Shown in pieces: positions 44,163-57,800 of a stretch of 64,000 bases of DNA. Every line of letters begins with the position of its first letter. Position 1 is the stretch's first letter. The notes below the pieces were generated by a model that worked only from the letters and a program-made list of their open reading frames with translations, was not told the origin of the DNA and made no database searches. The position numbers were made by a program, and so were the translations under genes. This DNA is from Porites lobata (lineage: Eukaryota > Cnidaria > Anthozoa > Scleractinia > Poritidae): assembly GCA_942486035.1 (NCBI GenBank), contig CALNXK010000566.1:1-64000 (forward strand), in the 5' to 3' direction.

Positions 44163-44504
44163 TGATTAAGCGGAGGACTTAGAGCTATTTTCCTTCTTAT
44201 TTACTGATCCTTGCCTATTAAGGGATCTTTTAATACCCAAGATCCAAGTGTAACATCTTAAAGCAATAATTTTTGATGTTTTAGAATTGACTTTTGTTTG
44301 ACTATAAAATGTTCGGTCAGATCGATCACACGTAGAAATAGCAACATGCGCATACTTCCTCGGTTTTCAAATAACTGACAAGGTAAATAGAAAATATTTT
44401 TCATCTGTTGAAAAGCGACTCATTTTCCGCAAGAAATAACTAGAATCTCACAGACTTGCAGGAGACAAAACCAGTCCGCGTGTCCTGCGTGTTGCGCATT
44501 TCTT
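44163..44504. repeat. Duplicated block, copy 1 of 2
   Basis: About 340 bases nearly identical to 48912-49262, same orientation. No coding domain. The right edge is at TTGCGCATTTCTT, 20 bases before the inverted-end element. Confidence 0.85.
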
Positions 44505-44523
44505 ACTGTATTATAATGATCAG

Positions 44524-46355
44524 CAGTCCGGAATATCCCTAAATTTAAGGACAGGGCCAACTGGTCATGCGACACTTTTCAACCAATGAGAAGGCGCGCT
44601 TGTGTTTATCAACAAACAAATCAAAACATCGCCGCTGTGATCAAATATTAGGACTTTAAGATCCAACGACGCGACGGCGACCAGAACGTCGCTTAAAAAG
44701 TGAATTTGCGTTCCTTCAGTCTTTATAGCGATTATTCCTACCCACTTACTTTGTCAACTGTAGGCGAACCCTCCTGAAGCTGAATTTCAAGTTACCAAAG
44801 TCAAGCTCAGGAAGAGAAATAAAATTTCGTCGTTGGTTGTTTACGTCCTCCATAAAACGCGAAATTAGGCATTTTCACGTCGTAGTCGTGCAAAAACGGG
44901 AAAGAAATGTACAAAAAAGTGTGATGCACGTGCGAAGTTGTTGTTTTGCTAATTAAACCAATTGTTTTTTTGACGTTCTCGTTGTCATCCGCGTCGTTGG
45001 ATCTTAAAGTCCCTATTTTCAAAACAGCTGACGGAGTCGGACAGAATCAGTCATCGTTTCGAGGCTCTCTGGCATATTTTTAAGACTTTTCATGAGGCAT
45101 ACCACAATTTTTTTAAGTGGACAGCGTATCGGAAGCCATATTGGAGGTGTCTCGTGAAATATTCAGCACGTTTTGTGGCTTATTTCTTCTTTTAAACAAC
45201 GCGATGTATGAGGCAAGATTTTGGTCGGTTTTCAAGGTAGGTGAACAAGTATCTATTATTTTTTCGATTCACAGATTTTTTTACGAAGTTGTAGATATTT
45301 TTCCTTGATTGTCATATAGATTAACTTTTATCATGTTAAATGCGGGGATGGTAGACAACCTAGAATTTTGGTAGACCTGTTTTGAATTCCGAGGTCCAAA
45401 ACACGTACGTTTTTCATTCCCAGGTTTCTCACAGAGCCGTGTTATTACTTTTTTTCGCATTAGTACAAGCCTTTGCCTTTTTTCTTTTCAAGGCCAAAAC
45501 AACTTTATTAGTCTTATGGATATTCACGTCCAACATCTCGCCTCACTTTGACGAATTTGTGGGGATGAAATTGAAGATCATAATCGCCAGGTACGTACGT
45601 ACTATAAACCGCTTTGTTTCTGAAATTCACCAAATCTGGAAAGATTTAATGTTGCTGGATTCTCCAAATATTCATCCACCGTTAAAAAACAATCAAAGAA
45701 AGAAGGCAAATTTCAAGTGTAAATGATGTATTTCGCTAATCACTGAACATGCACTGAATCTGGGATCAAATTAAAACATTGCAGCTACTACAGCAAGCAA
45801 GGAAAGCACCAGATGCGTGAAGTCAACACGAAACAACACCAAAAAACAAACAAGAAAAATTAACTAGTTTGAACTACTTTTTATTCTTGTCATGATGACT
45901 GGTTCTTTAATTCTTGTCCTGTAGAAGATAATAGGTAGTACCAATCCTGTTTTGTATGATCTCAACAAATTTCTCTCAAATCTCTCTAATGCTATTTTTA
46001 CACGGGACCAGTTTGTTTTTATCAAATATCTTGCAAGCCATTCCAGTGAAGCCACGACCACTGCGATCGGTCTGGAATCAGTTCGAACACCCCAATGATT
46101 CCTTGCAATGAATAATGCTCTTATTCTCTTACATGAAGTGTTTTCTTTGAAATATTAATGTGAAACCTAGACGAGCTAGTACTGTAAGCTCATCTTTAGT
46201 TCTATCCGACTCCGTTCGTTGTTTTGAAAATTTTTGAGCACTGGGGCGATGTTTTGATTTGTTTGTTGATAAACACAAGCGCGCCTTCTTATTGGTTGAA
46301 AAGTGTCTCGTGACCAGCTGGCCCTGTCCTTTAATTTTAGGGATATTCCGGACTG
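44524..46355. mobile_element. Element with inverted ends starting CAGTCCGGAATAT
   Basis: The arms match for at least 120 bp (CAGTCCGGAATATCCCTAAA, through CTTTTCAACCAAT and GGCGCGCTTGTGTTTATC, to CAAAACATCGCC). The interior shares a module with the element at 29597-30955. No clear duplication: flanks are ATCAG on the left and ATCGG on the right. Confidence 0.75.
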
Positions 46356-46360
46356 ATCGG

Positions 46361-48911
46361 AACAGGTGAATTTTCTCCGCTCTCTATTCTCCCCTTTTTA
46401 TTCAATTCATGAAACATCTCTTAACTGCGCTTTTCAAAAACACAAATTCTAAGGTTCATAAGCCAACTTGGCTGCCGTCAAATCATCTTAGCGGACCTCT
46501 TAGGAAACAGAAGTTTACTTCAACGGGTTCAAAAGGTCATGGTACACTTGTGATTTGTAATTGGTAGATTTCGGTCCGTTTTGTGTGTTTCACGGTTCGA
46601 CGTTTACAATCGTAATCATAATTGACGGCAGCGAAAAACGCAATTGTGAAGGCAGCTTTTGAAGTGAAAAGCACAGTAGTACGGTGCATATATTCAACGG
46701 GATCTTCTTGTGGCTTTAAAAGCTATAAGGTCGTTACTGTTCTCGACTATTGTCCCTTTATTGCTATTCTTTATTTCAGCTTAGCTCTGCGGGTAAATGC
46801 AATGTATGAAAGATGTATTTGTTGAAGTTCAATGTTATCCTTGTTTTGAATTTTATTTTCTTTTGTTTCAATCTCATAACCATACAGTACCATACCCAAA
46901 AACAAAGGAACATGAGATTTAAACCAAGAGCAAACCTTAACCAAAACATATCCACTGTAACTGAGAAATTGCAGAAAAAAAAGATTAAACTTGCTATTTA
47001 GAATAGGCCACCCTTGCTGACAGCTTAGCTAACAGGAAATGATGAGCCCTATTGGCCACTTTGCGGTTCGGCGGGAGACCAGGTTGAGATTCTTATCAAA
47101 GTGCATTGTGAACTGTTTTGGAGGACGAATTTGCCGCCATGCGGAAATACGTCCCCAAAAACAGTCCCAAAATGCACTTTGAAATCATCTCGACCCAGTC
47201 TCCTGCGCAACCTCAAAGTGGTTAATAGCCGAGCAATTATATTGTTGTCATTGCATTCAGCTGATGTCAATGAAATTCGTTTTATGTCACTAGGCAACGA
47301 CAACCTCACCTTATGCTGGTTTTCCATGCCCCTCAACTGTTTCGTCAAAGCGGTGAATGATGGTCTCGCTTCTGGCTCATTTTGCCAACAGTTTATCATG
47401 ATTTGATACCAGAGAGAATGAAATCATCTCATCTCGATTATTCTTCTTTAATAAGAGGCCAAAGACACCTTTAATCCAAGATTGACCTCTCCTAGTATCT
47501 ATTGTTACCTCTGAGTGTGCAAAAAAATAATACAACTACAAATAGTATACAACCACAAACTGTCATTAATTTAAAAGGTTACTATTACAATTTGTCATCC
47601 ACGTGCTGCGGCTGTAGCATCCTGTATCCTTGTTGAAGCAAGCCAGCAATTTTCTTGCCATCCATTCGCGGGTACGGAGAACCACCTGAAAATATAGGAA
47701 TTCAAACAAACTACGTCTCCAGAACCTATCGCAAAAGAAACTGCCACGACTAATACCATGATCCTTAATCAAGAAAATTAACCACAACTTACCTACAGTA
47801 AAAATGTCATAAAGAACAACGCCATAGCTCCAACTGCAAATAAAGTGCAAGCGTTGATTTGTAAAATAAACAAAACAAGAACTACTCAATAACATTCAAC
47901 ATCATAAACTGTATTTCCAGACAATTTCCATTCTATTAACTCACACATCACTGTTGGTGGTATAAGTGTTAAATATCAACGCTTCATATGCAGTCCACTT
48001 GACTGGCAGACGTCCCTGGTGGTAAACGATGAGACGCAGAACGAGTAAAAAAGATATCTTTAAATTTATTTGTGAGATTAAGATTTTTAAGTTAAATAGA
48101 AGTTTGAGAAGCCTTATCTAGAAGGCAACCTACTTTCGTAGGGAAGTGCGTTAAAGAGAATGGGCACAGTACTAATTATTAGCCAAAACAAGTATGATAA
48201 CGTACAAAAGGTCTAGATAGCAGCAACAATATAGATAGTCGTATAAACATAACAACTTTCTTTCGCGCGCGCTTTAAATTCAACGGCGATTTCAAAATAT
48301 ATAACACTGAAGATGACGGATGTACCGTCGAAACATGTCTGAAAAATTAAAGAAAGTTGTTATGTTTATACTACTATGATAAAGTAGGCTGCCTTGATAT
48401 GAGACATGGAAGATGTATAATAGAATGTAAATCCTTGTTTTTAGATTCCCTTTATCTTATAATTAATTATTCTTATTAGTTCCTAACTCAGATACCCTTG
48501 TCTTTCTTTCATAAATGTTTTCCTGTTGGACATTCCTGGCCATTCCAAAGTCAGTCAGTTTACACGTTTCTCTTTCCCCAACCAACACGTTACGAGCTGC
48601 AAGATCGCGGTGAATGATCTCCAAGAAATAGTTAATCAATCAATGAAATTGGTACCAGCGGGATCTAATTAAATTCAGGGCAAAATTCACCCATTTCGAC
48701 CCATCTTCTGGACTACTAGCATATTAATTCCTCGGTAATTAATTAATCCATTTATTAATCAATACACGCGCATATGCTTCAATTAGAATAGTTGGCATGG
48801 CTTACTGCTTATTTTGTACAGGAGTCTTAATAAATCAACGTCGATGACGTTTTTCATAGTATTTCCTAATCTTTCAGAATTCATGTCTAAACGCACTCAA
48901 ATCCTTTGACT
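46361..48911. repeat. Segmental duplication, left copy
   Basis: Starts at GGAACAGGTGAATTTT and is similar to 53774 onward, through the kinase exons, to the exon edge equivalent to 58080. The right copy is longer because of extra intron sequence at about 55377-55895 and 56050-57430. Confidence 0.85.
47310..48618 (-). pseudogene. Truncated receptor tyrosine kinase copy
   Basis: Five exons of the kinase C-lobe are present in order on the minus strand: 48496-48618 (IIHRDLAARNVLVGERETCK, then DFGMARN), 47945-48015 (GRLPVKWTAYEALIFNTYTT), 47793-47833 (WSYGVVLYDIFTVG), 47589-47685 (GSPYPRMDGKKIAGLLQQGY) and 47310-47409 (MINCWQNEPEARPSF). Lengths and phases equal those of the right copy. The catalytic loop and DFG are intact. 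However, the N-lobe, hinge, transmembrane and juxtamembrane exons are absent. The acceptor before the last exon reads TG instead of AG, and the acceptor of the first is GAG in place of CAG. It can hardly make a kinase. Mutations are few, so the duplication is recent. Confidence 0.8.
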
Positions 48912-49262
48912 CGATTAAGCGGAGGACTTAGAGGTATTTTCCTTCTGATTTACTGATCCTTGCTTATTAAGGGATCTTTTAATACCCAAGACCCAAGCGC
49001 AACATCTTGAAGCAATAACTTTTGATGTTTTAGAATCGACTCTTGTTTTACTATAAAATGTTCGGTCAGATCGATCACACGTAGAAATAGCAACATGCGC
49101 ATACTTCTTCGGTTTTCAAATAACTGACAAGGTAAATAGAAATTATTTTTCATCTGTTGAAAAGCGATGCATTTTTCCGCAAGAAATAACTAGAACCTCC
49201 CAGACTTGCACAAAACCAGGAGACAAAACCAGTCCGCTTGTCCTGCGTGTTGCGCATTTCTT
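48912..49262. repeat. Duplicated block, copy 2 of 2
   Basis: Counterpart of 44163-44504. Its left edge coincides with the point where the truncated kinase copy ends. Confidence 0.85.
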
Positions 49263-50174
49263 TCGCGTCGCGCGCGACTACCTTGGCATGCGCAGAAAAT
49301 GTGCGCAATAACAATAGTGGGCACCGTCCTTAATGACTAGGTCGCATTCTGGGTACCATTGCTGTTTCGCCGCCATGTTTGTTTGTCTAATTTGAAACAC
49401 TCGCCGTCACGTGCTTTACCGCTGACCGCCGCCAAAACTGTAATCAACCACCTTAAAGTGAGGAGTTTTGGCGGGAAGTAATCCGTCTCTCGGAGTTTAT
49501 TCAGTACACGGGAAAACGCTGCCATGCATGTGTTTACTCAAAACGTCTGCGAAGACAAGAACCGTAGAACTATTGCAAAGAGTGATTTTCTGTTTATTGA
49601 CAACAGTCATCTTGAACAGTGTCAAAATAAAAGGATAACAATGGGGAAGCCGTATGGTTTCATCGAGATCGAAGTAGGAGAAACCTTCTTTGATGTCCTA
49701 AAAGCTCTCCTTGCCAGTGTTTTGAGCTCGTTGCTTCAAGTATTTAAAATCGTATTGCAGATTATGTATTCTTTCTATCGGCTGACGTTCTAACGCTTTC
49801 AACAAACCGCTCTTTATACTTGTCGTAAATGTCGCTCTATATCCCTCCTCTCTTTTCAGTCGATGAGCGCTTTAATTTTTCTTACTTTGATCCTCACTCA
49901 CGCTAGAGCTGTTCTGTTCCTTCCGTTTCGCATACACTTTTCTAACTTGCTTGAATTTCTTTCAGTAAATCTTTCCATATCTTTCATGAGACGTGAGGTT
50001 GGCTCATCTTGTAAATTATGACTGTTTATTCGTTATTGAACGAGTTGAAAAAAGAATAAACTGCATTCAGCAAAATGCACAACAGGGAAATTGCACTGTT
50101 GTGAAACATATATAGGTCATTTCGTTTTGCATTAACGTTGTTTCCGCTGTCAAATACAGTGAAAAAACCAAATC
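49263..50174. other. Stretch without recognised gene
   Basis: Two head-to-head open frames start near 49525 (minus, 62 residues; plus, 89 residues ending in a hydrophobic tail). Neither shows a domain. GC content rises near 49260-49310. Confidence 0.35.
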
Positions 50175-51515
50175 ATACACCGAATGCAAATATGGCGGAT
50201 CTCTCGGTCGGCCCGGGTCTAGTTGCGCGAAAGCGAGGCTAGTGAGGCCTCGATAGTTTTGTTTTGACTGCGCGTCTTAGCGATTCAGTCGATGAATATG
50301 GTTTCCTTTGAGTTGTTACGTGCTTAAGAGCCATCAAATAGGAGATTTAACTCCAGCAGAGACGAAATTTGATTATCTTCGCTTCGCCAAAGTTCTTTAC
50401 GAAGAAAGAAATGGATTCAAGCGATTCGGCGCGGCGAATAGAGGCACTCTACTATCACGGAGTTATTTTTTAAAAGAACGAAAGTGTGCTCGCTTCACTT
50501 AAGAAGATAAGACTCACGAAACTATTAGAATGGGTGAATAACTGAAAGATTCATGATTCTGCTTCAAGTTTGCTTTGTCCGTTTTCTTACCAAGGAAAGG
50601 TAAATATCCTCGAGAACGAGTGAATCCGCCGTCGCGACTTACCAATCTTTAGGCGCTCTCAGGGACACAACGACAAACAACAAGGGCGAATGTTTTTTCA
50701 CAGTCTTCAAGATCCTGTGTTCAAGAGTTTTAGCAGTGCCATAAAGGAAGCAATTTTTGGAAAATCGCTGTTAGTTTATCTCGAAACCATTCTACAAGTT
50801 GCTAAAATAGATCACGCGCAAGGTCAAATACAATGCTCGAATACTTGCACGCTGTTTTTCTTCCAGAACCTTTTTTCTTCTTCTTACGTTCTTAGTTGGC
50901 AACGGTTCCTCCGTTAGTTTTTTCAGTGCATTTTGTTCAAGGACTGTTCTTGAACTATGTCGCTTTCTTCTGGTTCTTACATAGTTTCACAGGCCACGCT
51001 TGTAGGATTAACAGGCGATTGTTATTGTTGTTGTTATATTTTAATGCAGCTGTTTTCAGCGTGAAATCTAAAAGATCTTACGGTCGACCGAGGATGCTCC
51101 CGTTCTCGAAAATGTTTACTTTTTGTTGGATAAATAACAGACCATGCAAACATCTTGGAACAGCACCATCTCTTGTGAAAATTATTTCATTCAAATACTT
51201 TCGTGAGTCTTCTCATCTAAAGCAAGTGAGCGAGCACAGTTTCGCTGTAAAGTGCTTCCAATCGCCGCGCCGAATCGCATGAATCCTTAAGTTTCTTTGT
51301 GAAAAGATCTCGGGAAAGTAAAGGCTATTCCAGCTAGAGGAAAATCTTCTTTTTGGTGGCCCTCAGGCATGCAACAACTCGATGCAAACCATATCGATCG
51401 ACTCAATCGCTAAGACGAGCAGTCAAAACAAAACTCTCGAGGCCTAACTAGACTCGCTTTCGCGCAACTAGACCCGGGACGGCCGAGAGGTCCGCCATAT
51501 TTGCATTCGGTGTAT
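50175..51515. mobile_element. Fold-back element with arms of up to about 350 bp
   Basis: The ends ATACACCGAATGCAAATATG and its complement delimit the element. The arms include CGCGAAAGCGAG and continue, with gaps, to GGATTCAAGCGATTCGGCG. No transposase or target duplication was found. Short open frames in the arms mirror each other and are not genes. Confidence 0.75.
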
Positions 51516-53773
51516 TACATTTCTGAAGTAGCTCATGAAGCAGAACTGAGAAAAACCGCGGCTACCTACATTTCGTGGAGATCAGCATCCTCATTCATCA
51601 ATCAATTCTCGCTTCCTCGCTTGCGAGAGTAAAATTTGTCGCTTGAGATGACTGACACTTAACTTCCGACGGTTTGATTGGATAAGTGCAGCCTCAAGGA
51701 AGGTTTTGAACTTACTGAGAGTACACTTCGGCATTTTGAGGTTTTGAAGTTTCTGTGGCAACAACGTACGACTAGTCAAGATCAGTCAAGTAAAAAAAAC
51801 ACAGGCTAGTCCGCTTGAAGTGCACTTCAAATGCACTTCAACTGCACTTGAAAAGTCCAGTGTGAAACCACCTTTTATGATAACATATACTTGTTAGACA
51901 GTCATAAGGTAAGCTAATTTTATTTATAGCGAAATGTTATTATCACTGTTTTATTTCAACAGTTGTATAAAAATTCAGATACAATCATGTTTCGAGGGTT
52001 TTAATAACAGCAGTACATTGATTCTATTCTTACTTAAGAAAAATTGATACATTCCAAGACTTCAACTTTTAGAAACATTAAAGGGACACAGTCAGCTGAT
52101 GCACATGCGCATTAGATACCATATCTTAGCTAATTTGCATGTCACAAGACGCACGTGAAACAAAAGCGTATCCGGAATAATCTAAACAAACCTTGTAGAG
52201 TTGAACTAGTTACAAGCTAAATTGTGATTATAGGCCCTAAGCCATATCAGAGCACTTATTTTTTTATATACCATTGAGAATTCAGCGATGGATTTTTTCG
52301 GGGAAAGCCAAACATCGATGAATACTTCCGAATTCGGTACTTTCGAATTGCTCGAAGTCTGAATCATTGTCGAAGGTTCACGGTCGAGAAAGCTTGATTT
52401 TCCAAATGTATGATACCTTTTGCATCGATTTTCCAAATATGTATAGCAATTATTTGCTCGCCAATGTTAACTGGTTCATTTCTCTTGTTATTTTGGTAAA
52501 CGAAAGCGATTTCTCCCGCCCGGAGAAAAAACGTAAAAATACAAATGAAGTTAACAAGTAGGAAAATATTACTAAAAAAGTAATTTCCGTACCTATATCC
52601 TGCCGGAATGCTTTTAATATGGTCGCATCTGCATGTCTATGAGAGGCTCTATGACTTTTAGACCAGTACGACGTGAGCAACATGGGATAAAAACGCTTAT
52701 GATTAAAAATGCGAGGTAATAAACAGTTTAGAATAAAGAACGTATATATAAAGGAGTACCGAAAAATATTTGCATAAATCGGCATTTAAGTAAATTCCAA
52801 GATGCCGGCCAATTAAGAAGGCGTCTATTTTTAACTGCGACACATCTCATATAAATGTTTATCATCTTCAAGAGCTTATCTCGCCAGAGAGTACAACCGC
52901 CTCTCCTCACTCCTCGCCGCTCAGGACGCTTCGCGGAAGAGAAGTTGGCCCCTCAACAAAAACTCCATACTGATGACGTTGATCAATAATATTGTTTATA
53001 TAATTAATCTAGTATTCACGGGGTTCCAGGTGCACATTGCTTGATGTTTCTTCAGGTCTATTATCGTAAGATTTTGAGTTCTTTTGCAGAGGAGCGGCAG
53101 TCGAACTCAAATGCTTCCTGTGAAGCCAAGAGCATATATTCCAAGAAAAATGAACTTTTTTCAGTGAATTAATCGCGTGTTCATTTAATCTTTGTCCGTA
53201 CACAGAACTAAGTTAAACGAATAAAACTACCACATACCAAATCGACCAACAAGCGCTCGTCAACCAGATTCCAGAAAAATCTACGTCATCAGTATTTTTT
53301 ATGGACCAAATCGCAGATTTCAATCTAGAGGGGAGGATCGAGGACGGAGTGACGGCTGAATTCAAAGGTTAGAGCTTATCTCAGGCCATTTATTTGCAGA
53401 TTTTTTTAAGCAACTGTTTCACTATGCAAATTATAACCCCTTGTATAGAAGTGGGAAGGTACCCAATTAAACTTATTATGCTAAATGTACGTAAAAGTTA
53501 ACGATAGCACCTACAGGGAGCTGCAGGGAAAAATGGTTTAAACAGAAGTATTTTTCATCTTCTTAAAATGTCTTGCGAGCCAAACGGTCATAACTAAATA
53601 GAAATTAGCAGCATATATCAGCTCCTGCATATATATAACACATATACAATATTGAATTTAGACGTTCAAGTCCTCTACTCTTGCGTACAGCTGATTGTCG
53701 TAAATATGCATGTTGATCAGCTTCTGTGGATGAAATGCATTCGTTTCAATTTTCTACCATGTATGATAATAAT
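51516..53773. other. Non-coding stretch with repeat fragments
   Basis: 51815-51870 carries the AAGTGCACTT-type words also seen at 41630. No exon recognised. Confidence 0.4.
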
Positions 53774-54748
53774 CAGAACAGGTGAATTTTTTCCGCTCTC
53801 TATTCTCCCCTCGCCTTTTTATACAATTCATGAAACATCTCTTAACTGCGCTTTTCAAAAACACACAAATTCTAAAGTTCAAAAGCCAACTTGGCTGCCG
53901 TCAAATCATCTTAGCGGACCTCTTAGGAAACAGAAGTTTACTTCAACGGGTTCAAAAGGCCATGGTTCAGTTGTGATTTGTGATTGGTAGATTTCGGTCC
54001 GTTTTGTGTGTTTCACGGTTCGACGTTTACAATCGTAATCATAATTGACGGCAGCGAAAAACGCAATTGTGAAGGCAACTTTTGAACTTTAGAGTTCGTG
54101 TGTGAAAAGCACAGTAGTACGGTGTATATATTCAACGGGATCTTCTTGTGGCTTTAAAAGCTATAAGGTCGTTACTGTTCTCGACTATTGTCCCTTTATT
54201 GCTATTCTTTATTTCAGCTTAGCTCTGCGGGTAAATGCAATGTATGAAAGATGTATTTGTTGAAGTTCAATTTTATCCTTGTTTTGAATTTTATTTTCTT
54301 TTGTTTCAATCTCATAACCATACAGTACCGTACCCAAAAACAAAGGAACATGAGATTTAAACCAAGAGCAAACCTTAACCAAAACATATCCACTGTAACT
54401 GAGAAATTGCAGAAAAAAAAAGATTAAACTTGCTATTTAGAATAGGCCACCCTTGCTGACAGCTTAGCTAACAGGAAATGATGAGCCCTATTGGCCACTT
54501 TGCGGTTCGGCGGGAGACCAGGTTGAGATTCTTATCAAAGTGCATTGTGAACTGTTTTGGAGGACGAATTTGCCGCCATGTGGAAATACGTCCCCCAAAA
54601 CAGTCCCAAAATGCACTTTGAAACCATCTCGACCCAGCCTCCTGCGCAACCTCAAAGTGGTTAATAGCCGAGCAATTATATTGTTGTCAATGCATTCAGC
54701 TGATGTCACTGAAATACGTTTTATGTCACTAGGTAACGACAACCTCAC

Positions 54749-54848
54749 CTTATGCTGGTTTTCCATGTCCTTCAACTGTTTCGTCAAATCAGTGAATGAT
54801 GGTCTCGCTTCTGGCTCATTTTGCCAACAGTTTATCATGATTTGATAC
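54749..54848 (-). CDS. Kinase exon: end of C-lobe
   Basis: Acceptor TTCTCTTAG, donor GTGAGG after CATAAG; 100 bases completing 34 codons in phase 0. Encodes LYQIMINCWQNEPEARPSF, including the conserved CW and the RPSF motif, and ends MENQHK. The frame stays open past the donor to a TAG at 54488, which is either intron or an alternative tail. Confidence 0.8.
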
Positions 54849-57800
54849 CTAAGAGAATGAAATCATCTCATCTCGATTAGTGTTTTCTCTCGAAATGTTC
54901 TTTAATAAGAGGCCAAAGACACTTTTAATCCAAGATTGACCACACCTAGTATCTATTGTTACCACTGAGTGTGCGAAAAAATAATACAACTACATACAGT
55001 ATACAACCACAAACTGTCATTAATTTAAAAGGTTACTATTACAATTTGTCATCCACGTGCTGCGGCTTTAGCATCCTGTATCCTTGTTGAAGCAAGCCAG
55101 CAATTTTCTTGCCATCCATTCGCGGGTACGGAGAACCACCTGAAAATATAGGAATTCAAACAAACTACGTCTCCAGAACCTATTGCAAAAGAAACTTCCG
55201 CGACGAAGGCCATGATCCTTAATCAAGAAAAAAACAACAACTTACCTACAGTAAAAATCTCATAAAGAACAACGCCATAGCTCCAACTGCAAATAAAGTG
55301 CAAGCGTTGATTTGTAAAATAAAGAAAACATTAAGTACTCAATAATATTCAACATCAAAAACTGTATTTCCAGACAATTCAAAGTAGACAGACTGCAAAT
55401 TATCTTAGTTGCTAAAAAATATACATCTACGTGTCGCAACTGTTCATCAGTAGGATGCCTAAAATGCGTGAAATTCCACAATTGGTTTCGGCTCCATTAA
55501 ATCCTATACCAATTGCAGAACATTTTAGGAGGAGCCACCCACCATGTGAGCACAGTCACGGACAATGTATAAGTGAGGAAAATAACGCAAAGTAAAATTA
55601 AGACGTTGATAAACGAATTAAATGTACACGTCAATTAAATAAATAAACAAATAATGCGCGCGCTCAAAATAAAATTGTACGCGCACACGTACCGATATAC
55701 AACTGTTATGCCACTACTTGAGAAATTTCTGCAATTTGATTGGCTTAGAGCAGTGGTATTTCAGCTTAACTTGAAATACCTACATGTGAAAATTACAAAC
55801 CTTTTGTGGATAGTGGTATAAACAAATAATAGCATACTTTGCACGTGACATTCGGCACAAACACCACTCGTGATGTTCCAAAATTGTCTCAAATTTCATT
55901 TCTATTTACTCACACGTCACTCTTGGTGGTGTAAGTGTTAAACATCAACGCTTCATATGCAGTCCACTTGACTGGCAGACGTCCCTGGCGGTAGAAAGTG
56001 AGACGCAGAACGAGTGAAAAAGAAGTATTTGAAATTCTTTTTGAGATTAAGATTCTTAATATGTAGATTTATCCAGGGCTAAAAGCGAAGCTCTCCTTGA
56101 TATTGTTTCCTCAAAGAAAATACAAAATCGAGTACCGTATTTATTCGAATAAGCGCCCAACCTCGAATTAGCGCCCACCTCGAACAAGCGCCCATCCTAA
56201 AGGCAGAAAAAGTTAATAAGCGCCCAGCCTCGAATAAGCGCCCGCCCCACCACACCTTCCTCCCACTCCCACTCGAACTCAAATTAGCGACCACCCCTAA
56301 AATTGAATAAATACTAATAAGAGACTTCCGCGAAGACGGAGTTTTCTTCAAAGTATTTTACAGCAACCTTGCTTTGTTACATCTTCACGTTCTGTTATTA
56401 CCATTTATTGTTTTGTTGGAAAATACACATACTAAACTTGCTGAAAATGTTGAAAATTCAATAAGCGCCCAGCCTCGAATAAGCGCCCACTCTCAAGGTC
56501 CAAAAATTTAATAAGCGCCCAGGGCGGTTAATCGAATAAATACGGTAATACTAAAGACAGGGTGAAAACAACGGGAGCGGTAAAAACAACAACAGTATAT
56601 CTAATTAACAAAAAACAACTTTGCACTTGCAGCACACTTTTTTCTAATCAGCAAAAAACAACTTTGCACGTGCAGCACACTTTTTTGTACATTTCCTTGC
56701 TGTTGTTTTGCAAGACTAAAACGTGAAACTTTTTTTCACTTCCTATTTACACGTTTTATGGAGGAAATGTTTATGTTCCTGTTCACCCTGTTTTCCGCTG
56801 CCGCTCATTTTCATTTTGGTAGCCGCTACCATTTCTCATTTTCTAACCGTCGCTATGTAATTTTCATGTTTTTCTTCCAACGAAATTGGTCTCCGTTGTT
56901 ATTTATTTTTCGTTCTTGCTCTTTCTCTGTTATCTAAGTTAATGTAGACATTAAAATTTAGTGGAAAGAAAGACTCCTTTTTTTTCTTTTTTTTTGTCCT
57001 CTCTAAACGTGTCGGCGGCAATGTGATTTACCGCTTGCGCATATAACTTGAAACTACTGGCAGCCGACTGACAGCCCTGCCCGGTGAAAGCTTAGTTTCA
57101 ATTTTATGTTTGTAAGTGTACCATATTATATCAGCTTCTAAGTAGGGACAAAACGACTAGTCTTTTATCTGAGCCCGCGAGATGATCATGTGATAATTGT
57201 CAGCGGATGTCTGATTTTGACAGCTGTCGATTCATCCTCATACGTAGAGCTTACATAGCTGACAGGCTAGTGTCAATTTGTGCACGATCTAATGTGACAT
57301 TTGAAGTCAGTTTACATGAAGTGTACGTACGGGCGCGCGTACGCTATGCCATAACCAAATTTTCACGGATAGATAGTTTACCAAATTTTCGTAGCCATGG
57401 TGCTTCCCTATTAATAAGTAAAGTATAAGTCTGAGGATTCATATATAGAAGGCTACCTACTTTCGCAGGGAAGTACGTTAAAGACAATTAAGTTAGAGTA
57501 ATTATCAAGCAAAATAAGTATGAATTAAGTAGGTTTTAGAGTTCAAGGGTAGTTTGAAATGCCCGAAATCTGTGTGGCTACCTTAATGCGAGACAAACAC
57601 GATGGATAATATAATTTAAATCATTGTTTTTAAATTCTCTTCATCTTCAATTATTAATCTTATTAGTTCTTAACTCAGATACCCTTGTCTTTCTTTCATA
57701 AATATTCTCTTGCTGGACATCCCTGGCCATTCCAAAGTCAGTCACTTTACACGTTTCTCTTTCCCCAACTAACACGTTGCGAGCTGCTAGATCTCTGTGA

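Noticed and set aside
49337..49793. Two divergent open frames that look like a head-to-head gene pair.
   Set aside because: No domains, no splice signals and no homology recognisable by eye.
41600..51870. AAGTGCACTT words at 41630 and 51820 considered as ends of a single 10-kb element.
   Set aside because: Each site contains its own small fold-back; they are better explained as two separate short repeats.
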